Source: Streptomyces himalayensis subsp. himalayensis (GTDB lineage Bacteria > Actinomycetota > Actinomycetes > Streptomycetales > Streptomycetaceae). From it: a stretch of 64,000 nt of DNA. Below the pieces are notes generated by a model. The model had not been told where the DNA came from. It saw only the letters and a program-made list of their open reading frames with translations, and did not search any database. The stretch lies in contig NZ_JACEHE010000004.1 of the NCBI RefSeq assembly GCF_013778455.1, positions 310,001-374,000 on the forward strand, given 5' to 3'. The translations under genes and the position numbers were made by a program. Position 1 is the stretch's first letter; each line of letters begins with the position of its first letter. Shown piece by piece: positions 53,786 to 62,770 of this stretch.

Positions 53786-54805
53786 ATGCGACGCCCCTCG
53801 GTCCGCCGTCTCGCCGTACCGCTCCTCGCCATCGGCATGCTCGCCCCGGCACTCGCGGCCTGCAGCGATGAGCCGGCCGACCTGGTCATCTACTCCGGCC
53901 GCAACGAGGACCTGGTCGAACCGCTCCTGGAGAAGCTGGAGAAGGAGCTCGACGCGAACGTCGAGGTCCGCTACGGCGACAGCGCCGAACTGGCCGCGCA
54001 GATCCTGGAGGAGGGCGACAAGACCGAGGCCGGCCTGTTCTTCTCGCAGGACGCGGGCGCCCTCGGTGCCCTGTCGAAGGAGGGACGGCTGAAGCCGCTC
54101 CCGCAGTCGACGCTCGACAAGGTCGACGAGGCCTACCGAGGCAGCGGAGGCGACTGGACGGGAGTCTCGGGCCGCGTCCGCGTGCTCGCGTACCACCCGG
54201 GCAAGGTCGCCACGCCCCCGGACAGCGTCCACGACCTGACCGGGCCCGAGTGGAAGGGCAGAATCGGAATCGCCCCGAACAACGCATCCTTCCAGGCCTT
54301 CGTCACCGGAATGCGCGTCCTCGAAGGCGACGACGCCACCCGCGACTGGCTGAAGGGCCTCAAGACCAACTCCCCGAAGACGTACGAGAGCAACATCGAC
54401 GTCCTCGAAGGCGTGGACTCCGGGGAGGTCTCCGTCGGCCTGATCAACCACTACTACTGGTACGAGAAGGCCGCGGAGGAAGGCGAGGACAAGCTCACCG
54501 CCAAGCTTCACTTCCTGCCCGGCGGCGACCCGGGTGCGCTGGTCAACGTCGCCGGCGTGGGCCTCCTGAAGGGCGCCGGCAAGAAGGAGGGCGAGTACGC
54601 CCAGCAGGCCGCCGACTTCCTGCTCGGCAAGGAGGCCCAGACCTACTTCGCCGAGGAGACCAAGGAGTACCCGCTCGCCGCAGGCGTCGCTCCCGAGGAG
54701 GGCCTGCCCTCGCTCGACTCCCTCGAGGCGCCCCAGATCGACCTCGGCAAGCTCGACTCCCTCAAGGAAACCCTGGCCATGCTCCAGGAAGTCGGACTGG
54801 TCTGA
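53786..54805 (+). CDS. fbpA: Ferric iron-binding lipoprotein of ABC transporter
   Basis: A 339-residue solute-binding protein of the FbpA/FutA class. ATG 53786 follows GGAAGG. The lipobox is ALAACS (Cys about 30), so it is tethered outside the membrane. The domain has LVIYSGRNEDLVEPLLEKLE, the family entry, then LFFSQDAGALGAL, GRVRVLAYHPGKV and DSGEVSVGLINHYYWYEKA, where the paired tyrosines are the usual Fe3+ ligands. It binds ferric iron or a ferric complex and passes it to the permease encoded 13 bases downstream. An iron box upstream supports iron repression. Confidence 0.94.
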   Translation: MRRPSVRRLAVPLLAIGMLAPALAACSDEPADLVIYSGRNEDLVEPLLEKLEKELDANVEVRYGDSAELAAQILEEGDKTEAGLFFSQDAGALGALSKEGRLKPLPQSTLDKVDEAYRGSGGDWTGVSGRVRVLAYHPGKVATPPDSVHDLTGPEWKGRIGIAPNNASFQAFVTGMRVLEGDDATRDWLKGLKTNSPKTYESNIDVLEGVDSGEVSVGLINHYYWYEKAAEEGEDKLTAKLHFLPGGDPGALVNVAGVGLLKGAGKKEGEYAQQAADFLLGKEAQTYFAEETKEYPLAAGVAPEEGLPSLDSLEAPQIDLGKLDSLKETLAMLQEVGLV

Positions 54806-54818
54806 GGCCCGGTCAGCC

Positions 54819-56387
54819 ATGGCGACAGGTACGTCCGCCGACAAGGCACGCCGCGCCCACCCGGTCCGCCAGGCCGCGAAGGCCGGGAGGATCCCGTGGG
54901 CGCTGGGCCTTCCCGCGACGGTGGCCGCCGTCCTCGCGGTGCTCCCGCTCGGCTACCTCGCGGTGCGCGCGCTCGAGCACGGGCCCCGCTACGCCTGGGA
55001 CATCGTCGCCACAGAGCGCACCGCCGTGCTGCTCGGCCGCAGCATCGGCCTGGCCGCCGTCGTCGTGGCGGTCTGCCTCGTCCTCGGCGTCTCGCTGGCG
55101 TGGCTGACCACCCGTACGGCACTGCCGTGGGCGGACGGCTGGGCGGTGCTGGTCACGCTGCCCCTGGCCGTGCCCAGCTACGTCGCCGCCTTCGCCTGGC
55201 TGTCCGCCGCGCCGCAACTGGCCGGGTTCTCCGGGGCCGCGCTCTCCCTGACCCTGGTGAGCTTCCCGTACGTCCATCTGCCGGTCGCCGCAGCGCTCCG
55301 CGGCACCGACCCCGCACAGGAGGAGGCCGCCCGCTCCCTCGGTCTCGGGCCGGTGCGCACCTTCTGGCGCGTCACCCTGCCGCAACTGCGCCCGGCCGCG
55401 GCCGGTGGCTCGGTACTGGTGGCGCTGTATGTGTTCTCCGACTTCGGCGCGGTCTCGTTGATGCGGTACGACACCTTCACCCGCGGCATCTACACCTCGT
55501 ACCGGGCGTCCTTCGACCGCACCCCGGCCGCCGCGCTCAGCGTCGTCCTGGTCGCCCTTACCGTGGCCCTGGTCGCCGCCGAGGCGCGGACCCGCGGGCG
55601 GGCCGCCTACACACGGACCGGCACCGGCACCGCACGCCCGGCGGACCGGGCCCCGTTGGGTAAGTGGGCCCTGCCTTCGCTGAGTTGGTGCGGCGCCGTC
55701 ACGGCCGCTGCCGTCGTCTTCCCGCTCGGCACGCTCGGGTACTGGCTGGCCGCCGGCGACTCCGCCACCTGGGACCCGGCGCGGCTCGCCGAGACCGCCT
55801 GGGCCACCCTCGGCGTCGCCGCCGCGGGCGCCGCGCTGACCACCGTCCTCGCCCTGCCCATCGGCGTGATCGCCGCCCGCCACCGGGGCCGTGTCGCCCA
55901 CCTCCTGGAACAGGCCGCCTACGCGGGCCACGCCCTTCCGGGCATCACCATCGCCCTCTCGCTCGTGTTCTTCGCGGTGCGCTACGCCCACCCGCTGTAC
56001 CAGGAACTCCCTCTGCTGGTCGGTGCGTACGCGGTGCTGTTCCTGCCCGTCGCGGTCGCCGCCACGCGCGCCGCGGTCCTCCAGGCCCCGCCCGTACTGG
56101 AGGACGTGGCGCGCTCACTGGGCCGGGGACCCTGGCGCGTCCTGCGCGAGGTCACCGTGCCGCTCGCGGCTCCCGGTGTGGCGGCCGGAGCCGCGCTGAC
56201 CTTCGTGGTGTGCATGAAGGAACTGCCCGCCACCCTGTTGCTGCGCCCCACCGGCATGGACACGCTGGCCACCCGTCTGTGGACGGAGACCGGCGTCGGG
56301 TCCTTCGCCGCCGCGGCTCCGTACGCCGCCGCGCTGATCCTGCTGGCGGCGATCCCCTCCTACCTCCTCGGGAGGCACCGCACATGA
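54819..56387 (+). CDS. fbpB: Ferric iron ABC transporter permease
   Basis: A 522-residue inner-membrane protein with about 12 helices in two homologous halves, as in FbpB/SfuB. Each half carries an EAA loop for the ATPase: EEAARSLGLGPVRTFWRVTLPQLRP and EDVARSLGRGPWRVLREVTVPLAAPG. The N-terminus is polar (TSADKARRAHPVRQ). The stop overlaps the ATPase start by 4 bases (ATGA). It forms the channel for Fe3+ uptake with FbpA and FbpC. Confidence 0.95.
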   Translation: MATGTSADKARRAHPVRQAAKAGRIPWALGLPATVAAVLAVLPLGYLAVRALEHGPRYAWDIVATERTAVLLGRSIGLAAVVVAVCLVLGVSLAWLTTRTALPWADGWAVLVTLPLAVPSYVAAFAWLSAAPQLAGFSGAALSLTLVSFPYVHLPVAAALRGTDPAQEEAARSLGLGPVRTFWRVTLPQLRPAAAGGSVLVALYVFSDFGAVSLMRYDTFTRGIYTSYRASFDRTPAAALSVVLVALTVALVAAEARTRGRAAYTRTGTGTARPADRAPLGKWALPSLSWCGAVTAAAVVFPLGTLGYWLAAGDSATWDPARLAETAWATLGVAAAGAALTTVLALPIGVIAARHRGRVAHLLEQAAYAGHALPGITIALSLVFFAVRYAHPLYQELPLLVGAYAVLFLPVAVAATRAAVLQAPPVLEDVARSLGRGPWRVLREVTVPLAAPGVAAGAALTFVVCMKELPATLLLRPTGMDTLATRLWTETGVGSFAAAAPYAAALILLAAIPSYLLGRHRT

Positions 56388-57421
56388 CCGAACTGCGTAT
56401 CGAGGGCCTGTCAAAGGCCTACGGCCCTGACGCGCCGAACGTCCTCGACGGGCTCGACCTCACCGTCCCGGGCGGCGCCCTGGCCGCGGTGCTCGGCCCT
56501 TCGGGCTGCGGCAAGACCACCCTGCTGCGCATCATCGCGGGCTTCCTGCGCGCCGACGCGGGCAGCGTAACCGTCGGTGGACGTGTCCTGACCGGGCCCG
56601 GAGTGCATCTGCCTCCCGAGCGGCGCCGCATCGGAATCGTGCCCCAAGAGGGTGCGCTCTTCCCGCACTTGAGCGTCGGACGGAACGTGGCGTTCGGCCT
56701 GACAGGCCTCGACCGGACCGCGCGCCGCCGCCGTACGGAGACGATGCTGGACCTGGTGGGATTGGCGGGCTACGGCGAGCGGATGCCCCACGAGCTCTCC
56801 GGCGGCCAGCAGCAGCGGATCGCCCTGGCCCGCGCCCTGGCACCGCAGCCCGCACTGGTACTGCTCGACGAGCCGTTCAACGCCCTCGACAGCGCCCTGC
56901 GGGCGGGGGTCCGCGCCGACGTCCGCTCGGCCCTGCGGCTCAGCGGGGCCACCGCCGTTCTGGTCACCCACGACCAGCAGGAGGCCCTGTCCACCGCCGA
57001 CCTCGTCGCGGTCGTACGGGACGGCCGCGTGGTCCAGTGCGACACCCCGCAGCAGGTCTATCAGCACCCGGCGGACCCCTGGGTCGCCGGATTCGTCGGC
57101 GACGCCGTCCTCCTCCCGGCGACCGCGGACAACGGCAAAGCCGTCACCGCCCTGGGCACCATCCCGCTCGTCAAGGGGGAGGCACCGGCCACCGGCACCG
57201 CACTTCTCCGTCCGGAGCAGCTCCAGCTCACCGACGCCGCGTCCGCGGCAGCGGGCGGTACGGTCACCGACGTGCGGTACTTCGGCCACGACGCCATGGT
57301 CACCGTGGCGGTCGACGGCCTCGACGAGCCCGTGGACGTCCGTGCCGTGGGACCCCTCGCCGTACAGCCCGGCCAGCGCACCCGCATCCGGGTCAGGGGC
57401 GAAGCACTGCTGCACGCGTGA
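56384..57421 (+). CDS. fbpC: Ferric iron ABC transporter ATP-binding protein
   Basis: A 345-residue ATPase. Walker A is LGPSGCGKTTLLR, the signature LSGGQQQRIALARAL, Walker B ALVLLDEPFNALD and the switch His is in VLVTHDQQEAL. The C-terminal part (about 240-345) is a TOBE-like beta domain with ALLRPEQLQL. It is translationally coupled to the permease. MITE 2 sits only 5 bases beyond its stop codon and may form its transcript end. Confidence 0.95.
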   Translation: MTELRIEGLSKAYGPDAPNVLDGLDLTVPGGALAAVLGPSGCGKTTLLRIIAGFLRADAGSVTVGGRVLTGPGVHLPPERRRIGIVPQEGALFPHLSVGRNVAFGLTGLDRTARRRRTETMLDLVGLAGYGERMPHELSGGQQQRIALARALAPQPALVLLDEPFNALDSALRAGVRADVRSALRLSGATAVLVTHDQQEALSTADLVAVVRDGRVVQCDTPQQVYQHPADPWVAGFVGDAVLLPATADNGKAVTALGTIPLVKGEAPATGTALLRPEQLQLTDAASAAAGGTVTDVRYFGHDAMVTVAVDGLDEPVDVRAVGPLAVQPGQRTRIRVRGEALLHA

Positions 57422-57426
57422 GGCAG

Positions 57427-57654
57427 TAAGAGGTGCTCACAAAATGGGAGTCCGATCAGCTCGAGGCGCCTGGTGCGTGCGATCGCAAGGCGCCGGAAGA
57501 CCCTCGATGGGGGCACCTCCCTTGCCCTTAAGGCAATGGGGGAGGAGCTACTAGGGTGTTTCGGCAACGCGGCGTGGGGGCACCTCCCAGCGTTAGCTGG
57601 GGGAGTGCGTGCCAGGCGCCTCGAGCCGGGCGCCCATTTTGTGAGCACCTCTAA
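57427..57654. mobile_element. MITE 2, 228 bases, non-coding
   Basis: Terminal inverted repeats GAGGTGCTCACAAAATGGG (57430-57448) and its complement (57633-57651) are perfect and flanked on both sides by TAA, a likely 3-base target duplication. Imperfect inner arms with CTCGAGGCGCCTGG extend the stem to about 50 bases. The core of about 95 bases is almost identical, in reverse orientation, to that of MITE 1 (41451-41663), yet the terminal repeats are unrelated. No transposase is encoded. Confidence 0.85.
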
Positions 57655-57679
57655 GGCGGTTGCGCAGGCGGACGCCCGG

Positions 57680-58234
57680 TCAGCTCCGCGCGGGCAACTG
57701 TGGCCTCGGCGCCGCGTTCCCGAGCCGGATACCGCTGAACCCCAGCGTGCTGTCGATCACCGCGTCCCAGAACGCCCAGAGGTTGTCGAGCACGCGCAGC
57801 TGGATGCCCGCCTCCCTGTGGAGCTCGAGAAGATCGCCGACGGGCTCGGCGGGGCCGAGCGGCTCGACGGGCTCGACGGCCACGTGGGCGTGCGGCACCG
57901 GCTCGCCGAACGGCCGGAACGGGGCGGTCGGCAACCTGTACGCGAACAGTTCGACGCTGAGGAACCGCTGCACCCAGCCGTACTCGATCGCATGCACGCG
58001 CTCACCGCCGCCCGGGCCGAGAACGCGCTCACGGTCGGTTTCGGAGGTGCCCGGCACGGTCCAGGCCATGGCACGCGGACACTGGCGGGGGAACCAGTAG
58101 TCCGGGGCCCGGACATCGTCGACGGCCCACACGTACGCCTCCGATTGCCGGGCCGTGGCGGCGACGTGCGGACGGAACACGGTGATGGCGGGGTCTTCCG
58201 AGAAGTGCAGGACTTCACCAGGTCGTGGACGCAT
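57680..58234 (-). CDS. DUF6886-like protein
   Basis: A 184-residue protein of an uncharacterised actinobacterial family that I recognise as DUF6886. Typical parts are RPGEVLHFSEDPAITVFRPHVAATARQSEAYVWAVDDVRAPDYWFPRQCPRAM and the middle RVHAIEYGWVQRFLSVELFAYRLP. There is no signal peptide or membrane segment; it should be a compact soluble domain. I prefer ATG 58234; a GTG two codons upstream is possible. It is alone between MITE 2 and a divergent PLP-enzyme gene. Function unknown. Confidence 0.82.
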   Translation of the reverse strand: MRPRPGEVLHFSEDPAITVFRPHVAATARQSEAYVWAVDDVRAPDYWFPRQCPRAMAWTVPGTSETDRERVLGPGGGERVHAIEYGWVQRFLSVELFAYRLPTAPFRPFGEPVPHAHVAVEPVEPLGPAEPVGDLLELHREAGIQLRVLDNLWAFWDAVIDSTLGFSGIRLGNAAPRPQLPARS

Positions 58235-58415
58235 GGTCACTGGTCTACCGCAGAGCCGCCACCGGGCGTCGCGTCATCCGCCGGGAACACCGGCTCCTCG
58301 ACGGCGTCGAGGTGCCGGGCACAGGCGCCGAGGCGTCGGCCTCGCTCTTTGCCGTTGGCGCCGTTCTTGATGGATACGCAGGGCACTTCCTGCGCCGCAT
58401 GCCTATGTTGATCTC

Positions 58416-59600
58416 ATGAGTGCAGAACTCGGCCAGGAAACCGGTGCCGTGGAGGCCAACCCACTGTGTCGCCTCTCCCTTGACCAGCTGCGACGGCGTA
58501 CGAGCATGAAATGGCGCACGTACCCGGAAGACGTATTGCCGCTGTGGGTGGCCGAGATGGACGTGCCCCTGGCCGAACCGGTCGCGCGGGCCATCACGGA
58601 CGCGGTCGCGCTCGGCGACACCGGCTATCCCGCGGGCACGGCCTACGCCGAGGCGCTCGCCGAGTTCGCGCGGAAGCGGTGGAGCTGGAAGGGGCCGGCG
58701 GTGGAGCGTACGGCGATCGTGCCCGATGTGATGCTGGGCGTGGTCGAGATGCTCAGGCTGGTCACCGGGCCCGGCGACGCCGTGGTGGTCAACTGCCCTG
58801 TCTATCCGCCGTTCTACCAGTTCGTACGGCACATGGACCGGCGGATCGTCGAAGCGCCCCTCGGCCCGGACCAGCGGATCGACCTCGCCGCGCTGCGGGA
58901 CGCCTTCGCGCGGGCTGCCGGCAGCGGGCGGCGTGCCGCGTTTCTGCTGTGCAGCCCGCACAATCCGACCGGCACGGTGCACACCCTCGAAGAACTGACC
59001 GCAGTCGCCGCGCTGGCCGACCGGCACGGCGTACGGGTCGTCGCGGACGAGATCCATGCCCCGGTCGTCGCCCCGGGAGCGGCGTTCGTTCCCTATCTGA
59101 GTGTTCCGGACGCGGCGAGCGGGCTGTCCCTGATGTCCGCGTCCAAGGCGTGGAACCTGGCCGGGCTCAAGGCCGCGCTGGCCGTCGCGGGCCCGGCGGC
59201 GGCCGGGGACCTCGCCAAGCTCCCCGAGGAGGTAAGCCATGGACCCAGCCACGTCGGCGTACTCGCCCACACCGCCGCCCTCCGCGACGGCGGCGCCTGG
59301 CTCGACGCGCTGCTCGCCGGACTCGACGACAACCGCCGCCTGCTCGCGGATCTGCTGGCCGAACAGCTCCCGGACATACGGTACGAGCCCGCACCGGGCA
59401 CCTGTCTGGCCTGGCTCGACTGCCGCGCCCTCGGCCTCGGCGACGATCCGGCCGCCGTCTTCCTGGAGCGGGGACGTGTCGCCCTGAGCTCCGGTACGGC
59501 TTTCGGCACGGGCGGGCGGGGCCACGCCCGGCTCAACCTGGCCACCTCTCCGGAACTGATCACGGAGGCGGTACGCCGCATGGCGGCCGCTGTGGCCTGA
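58416..59600 (+). CDS. MalY/PatB-type PLP-dependent C-S lyase or aminotransferase
   Basis: A 394-residue fold-type I PLP enzyme. The start [30 protein letters not shown] matches MalY/Pat[37 protein letters not shown] and the cofactor Lys in [15 protein letters not shown] complete the active site. Relatives cleave cystathionine or other cysteine conjugates. A TATGTT hexamer at 58404-58409 ends 6 bases before ATG 58416, so a leaderless transcript is possible, and I see no ribosome site. Cytosolic, stands alone. Confidence 0.9.
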   Translation: MSAELGQETGAVEANPLCRLSLDQLRRRTSMKWRTYPEDVLPLWVAEMDVPLAEPVARAITDAVALGDTGYPAGTAYAEALAEFARKRWSWKGPAVERTAIVPDVMLGVVEMLRLVTGPGDAVVVNCPVYPPFYQFVRHMDRRIVEAPLGPDQRIDLAALRDAFARAAGSGRRAAFLLCSPHNPTGTVHTLEELTAVAALADRHGVRVVADEIHAPVVAPGAAFVPYLSVPDAASGLSLMSASKAWNLAGLKAALAVAGPAAAGDLAKLPEEVSHGPSHVGVLAHTAALRDGGAWLDALLAGLDDNRRLLADLLAEQLPDIRYEPAPGTCLAWLDCRALGLGDDPAAVFLERGRVALSSGTAFGTGGRGHARLNLATSPELITEAVRRMAAAVA

Positions 59601-59642
59601 CCGCGAGTCAGGAGCGCCAGGCGGGCTCCCAGGTCCTTGACG

Positions 59643-59708
59643 CCGCACCTGGCACCCGATTCCGGCCGCGCCTGCCACCCGACCCCGCCCTCGCGCCTGC
59701 CACCTGAC
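59643..59708. repeat. About 24-base imperfect tandem repeat
   Basis: Three copies around CCGCGCCTGCCACCCGACYCC, starting at about 59643, 59666 and 59691, in the non-coding DNA after the PLP-enzyme gene. Nothing else was seen in the 282-base gap except an AT-richer part (59750-59830) that probably holds the next promoter. Confidence 0.55.
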
Positions 59709-59882
59709 TTCTGCGCCGGGGACGCGCATTGACCGCATTGACCTGATCGTTACGTGGACCAATGGGGCAAGTGACATCTTCTGGTACCTATGTGGAATCA
59801 CACGTCTTGACGGGTTGATCAATAACGCAGGAAGCTGAGCCGCCCCCCACGGCGTCCCCTCACTTCCCACGTTGGATTGCCC

Positions 59883-60554
59883 ATGCGCACGCTCGCTCAC
59901 GCCAGCGCGACCGCGGCCGCCGTCGCGGTCTCGCTCGTCCTCGCTCCTTCCGCAGTCGCCACCGCTCCAGGCGACAACGGCACCGTGAAGATTCACGACG
60001 CCACCACCGGTGAGGAACTCCGCAAGAACGAACCGCACGTCTGCACCTTCTACCTCGACGCCTTCGGCTTCGACGCCGGCCAGCAGGTCGACTGGCACAT
60101 CGAGGCGTGGGCCCCGACGGCCGACGTCAAGGGCGAGACCGTCAAGACCGGTTCGCTGACCCTCGACGCCGAAGGTCACGGCCGCACGGACGACCTGTCC
60201 CTCCCGGACGGCCACTACAAGCTGTTCTGGAACTTCGACGGCGAGAACGGCAGCGCCAAGCACAAGGTCTTCTGGACCGACTGCGAGGACGACACCGAGC
60301 CGGGAGCCACCACGCCCTCCGGATCCGCGTCCGCCACGCCGTCCGACGCCGTCGAGCCCACGTCGTCCGCGTCGCCGGGCGAGGCGGCCCCGGCGGCCTC
60401 GTCCTCCCCCTCTGCACAGGGCGCCGCCGGCGACCTGGCCGAGACCGGCAGCGGCGCCCCGGTCGGCATCCTGTCGACGGCGGCGGCAGCCCTGCTCGCG
60501 ACGGGCGGCTATCTGGTGTTCCGTCGCCGGAAGTCCGCGTCCGGCCAGAGCTGA
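59883..60554 (+). CDS. Cell-wall protein with LAETG sortase signal
   Basis: A 223-residue surface protein. The signal peptide ends near residue 27 (SAVATAP). A beta-type domain (28-135) has CTFYLDAFGFDAGQQVDWHIEAWAPT and LPDGHYKLFWNFDGENGSAKHKVFWTDC with two cysteines likely bridged. A Ser/Pro/Ala-rich spacer (140-185) follows. The C-terminus has LAETG, a hydrophobic helix and RRRK, the class E sortase signal (LAxTG) of streptomycetes. It should be linked to peptidoglycan. I prefer ATG 59883 to the TTG two codons upstream. A strong hairpin follows the gene. No sortase gene is nearby. Confidence 0.88.
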   Translation: MRTLAHASATAAAVAVSLVLAPSAVATAPGDNGTVKIHDATTGEELRKNEPHVCTFYLDAFGFDAGQQVDWHIEAWAPTADVKGETVKTGSLTLDAEGHGRTDDLSLPDGHYKLFWNFDGENGSAKHKVFWTDCEDDTEPGATTPSGSASATPSDAVEPTSSASPGEAAPAASSSPSAQGAAGDLAETGSGAPVGILSTAAAALLATGGYLVFRRRKSASGQS

Positions 60555-60580
60555 CCGCTACCGGCCGACTGACACGCGAC

Positions 60581-60614
60581 GGTGCCCCCGTGCTCGTACG
60601 AGTACGGGGGCACC
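60581..60614. terminator. Near-perfect palindromic hairpin
   Basis: GGTGCCCCCGT at 60581-60591 and ACGGGGGCACC at 60604-60614, with CTCGTACGAG in the middle also palindromic. It follows the sortase-substrate gene and faces the end of the convergent PhyH gene. Confidence 0.78.
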
Positions 60615-60682
60615 GCGCTGTCCGGGAGGATGAGCATGCACACGACCCGGTGCCGGAAGTCGCCCGACGAAGGCGACGAAGG

Positions 60683-61516
60683 TCAGTGCGGACCGTCGGG
60701 AGCGAACTCCGTGCCGCAGGGGCCGGCGCCCTCGCTCTCCGGGAGCGCGATGCGGTGGCCGTCCATCGTCAAGGTGTCGTACCAGCTGCCGATCCGCTCC
60801 GCCGAGCGGCCCGCGTAGTGGCAGATGAACGAGCGGCGGAAGCGGTCGGTGGTTCGGTTCGGGTAGGAACCGTGGACCAGGCTGCCGTTGAAGAAGAGGA
60901 CATCGCCGGGGGCCATGTCGACGGGCACGGCGGTCAGGCCGGGCGGCGGAGGCACGTACTCACGCGCGAACGACATGTCCGCGTCCGCCTCCTCCGGGCA
61001 GAACAGGTCCATCCGGTGCGTGCCCGGCACCACTTCCAGGCCGCCGTTGGCCCGGTCGATCACATCGCAGGCGATCCACGCGGCCACACAGGTGCCCGGC
61101 TCCACGCGTAGATAGAAGTTGTCCTGGTGCAGCGCCTGTCCGCGTGCGCCCGGCGGCTTGAAGTAGAACATGCTCTGCGCGGCCAGGACTTCCTCGCCCA
61201 GCAGGGTCTCGAGGACGTCGCGCAGCCGCGGTTCGAGGAGGAAGCGCAGGGCCAGGTCGTTGATCCGATGCGGGTGCATCACCCGGGGGTAGCGGTGCAG
61301 CGGATCGGCGCCGCCGGTCTCGGTCGCGCGTGGCTCGAAGTGCCCGGGGAGGGGACCGGCGGCGTGCAGGGCCGTGAACTCCGCGTTGAGTTCGGCGATT
61401 TCGGCTGTGTCGAACAGGGAGCGAAGCACCGTGAAGCCCTCTTCGTCGAACTGCCGGCGGGCGGCTTCGGGCAGCGCGGCCCCGTCGCTGTCGACGCCCA
61501 TGTCTGTGACTGTCAT
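60683..61516 (-). CDS. Phytanoyl-CoA dioxygenase family protein
   Basis: A 277-residue Fe(II)/2-oxoglutarate oxygenase. The metal triad is His and Asp in LHQDNFYL and the distal His in NGSLVHGSYPNRT; the 2-oxoglutarate Arg is in DRFRRSFICHY. FTVLRSLFDTAEIAELNAEF and GGLEVVPGTHRMDLF are family landmarks. ATG 61516 is divergent from the AraC-type gene with only 70 bases between them and an operator-like palindrome. Substrates of the family range from fatty acyl-CoA to ectoine and antibiotics; the present one is unknown. Cytosolic. Confidence 0.92.
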   Translation of the reverse strand: MTVTDMGVDSDGAALPEAARRQFDEEGFTVLRSLFDTAEIAELNAEFTALHAAGPLPGHFEPRATETGGADPLHRYPRVMHPHRINDLALRFLLEPRLRDVLETLLGEEVLAAQSMFYFKPPGARGQALHQDNFYLRVEPGTCVAAWIACDVIDRANGGLEVVPGTHRMDLFCPEEADADMSFAREYVPPPPGLTAVPVDMAPGDVLFFNGSLVHGSYPNRTTDRFRRSFICHYAGRSAERIGSWYDTLTMDGHRIALPESEGAGPCGTEFAPDGPH

Positions 61517-61548
61517 GCGTTCGACCCTTCCGGTCGGCGGACTATGCA

Positions 61549-61568
61549 GGTCACGCTAGGACGTGACC
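61549..61568. promoter_or_regulatory. Inverted repeat in the PhyH/AraC divergent promoter
   Basis: GGTCACG, 6-base spacer CTAGGA, and CGTGACC. Both 7-base arms are perfect. Its place midway between the divergent genes fits an operator used by the AraC-type protein or another dimer. Confidence 0.55.
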
Positions 61569-61586
61569 GGAGCGGGGAGGATGCCT

Positions 61587-62600
61587 GTGCGTGCTGATGA
61601 ATTGCCCGAGGCTGCCGACCCGTCTCCCGGGGCGTCCGTGGCTGCGCCTGTGCCGGAGCACGGGCCTGGGGGAGAGGCTGCGCTGCCGCGCGCGTCTTCG
61701 CGTACCGACCCGTCCCCGCCTCCGGGCATGGTGACCATCGGCTGCTTCGACCAGCCGACCGGATATGCCGTGAACCGGCCGCGTGGCGCGGACAGTTGGC
61801 TTTTCACCTGGACCACGGGCGGATGCGGACGGCTGGTCCAGGGCGCGGTGCCCGTGGAGGCCGCCGCGGGGAACCTGGTCGTGCTGGGCCCCGGTATGCC
61901 GCACCGGTACGCGGTCGGTCCTGCAGCGCGGCACTGGGCGTTCTGGTGGGTGCACTGCCAGGCCAGAGCGTCGTGGTCCACATGGCTGCGCCCGTACGCG
62001 AGAGGCGACAGGACGTACGCCGTCACGCCTGTACCCGGCATACAGGGACGCATCGACGCGGCGTTCCACCGGATGCTTGCCGACGCCCGATGGACGGGGC
62101 ACGGCGCCCCACGGCCGGACACCGGGCCGACAACCGGGCAGGTCGCCGTCGCCCACGGCACCGCGGCGCGGGAACTGGCGCTCTGCTCCCTGGAGGAGAT
62201 CGTGCTGATCGCCACCGCTACCGCAGGCGCCCGTGCGGACCGGCGCGAGTCAGGCATCGACCCGCGCGTGCGGCAGGCCCAGGAACTGATGGATGCCGAT
62301 CCGGGAGCGCCGCATACGGTGCAGTCGCTGGCCGCCGAAGTCGCGCTGTCGCCGTCCCGGTTCGCCCACCTGTTCACGCAGCATGTCGGACAGTCACCGA
62401 TGCGGGCGCTGCAACAAGCCCGGTTGCGCCATGCCGCCCGGCTGCTGGAGGCCACCGAACTTCCGGCCGAACGGGTGGCCGCACTGTCCGGCTTCACCAG
62501 CCCGTTCCACTTCAGCAGGGCCTTCCGGCAACGGTACGGATCCCCGCCGGGCGCATACCGGTCCGGGGCGCGGCAGCGGGCTTCGGGGGAGCGTCGGTAG
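61587..62600 (+). CDS. AraC-family transcriptional regulator
   Basis: A 337-residue regulator. The C-terminal double helix-turn-helix is at about 235-330 (HTVQSLAAEVALSPSRFAHLFTQHVGQSPMRALQQARLRHAARLLEATELPAERVAALSGF...), with FHFSRAFRQRYGSPPGAYR as the closing signature. The N-terminal part has a cupin-like sensor, WLFTWTTGGCGRLV and LVVLGPGMPHRYAVG. I chose GTG 61587, 6 bases after GGGGAGG; ATG 61581 directly abuts that site and GTG 61563 lies before it. The divergent PhyH-type oxygenase gene is the likely target, so an inducer related to its substrate is expected. Confidence 0.93.
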   Translation: MRADELPEAADPSPGASVAAPVPEHGPGGEAALPRASSRTDPSPPPGMVTIGCFDQPTGYAVNRPRGADSWLFTWTTGGCGRLVQGAVPVEAAAGNLVVLGPGMPHRYAVGPAARHWAFWWVHCQARASWSTWLRPYARGDRTYAVTPVPGIQGRIDAAFHRMLADARWTGHGAPRPDTGPTTGQVAVAHGTAARELALCSLEEIVLIATATAGARADRRESGIDPRVRQAQELMDADPGAPHTVQSLAAEVALSPSRFAHLFTQHVGQSPMRALQQARLRHAARLLEATELPAERVAALSGFTSPFHFSRAFRQRYGSPPGAYRSGARQRASGERR

Positions 62601-62770
62601 GTGCCGCCGACGGGACTACCGGACTGCGGAGCTACGGACCTACGGGGCTACGGGGTCCGGGCCCGGGGGAAGCGACACGTCGACCTCCAGCGGCAGCACT
62701 GGTTGTTCGCAACGTCAGTTCGTGCGCCAATAGGCGCAGCCGCCGCCACACCGACGAAAGTGTTCCCGCG

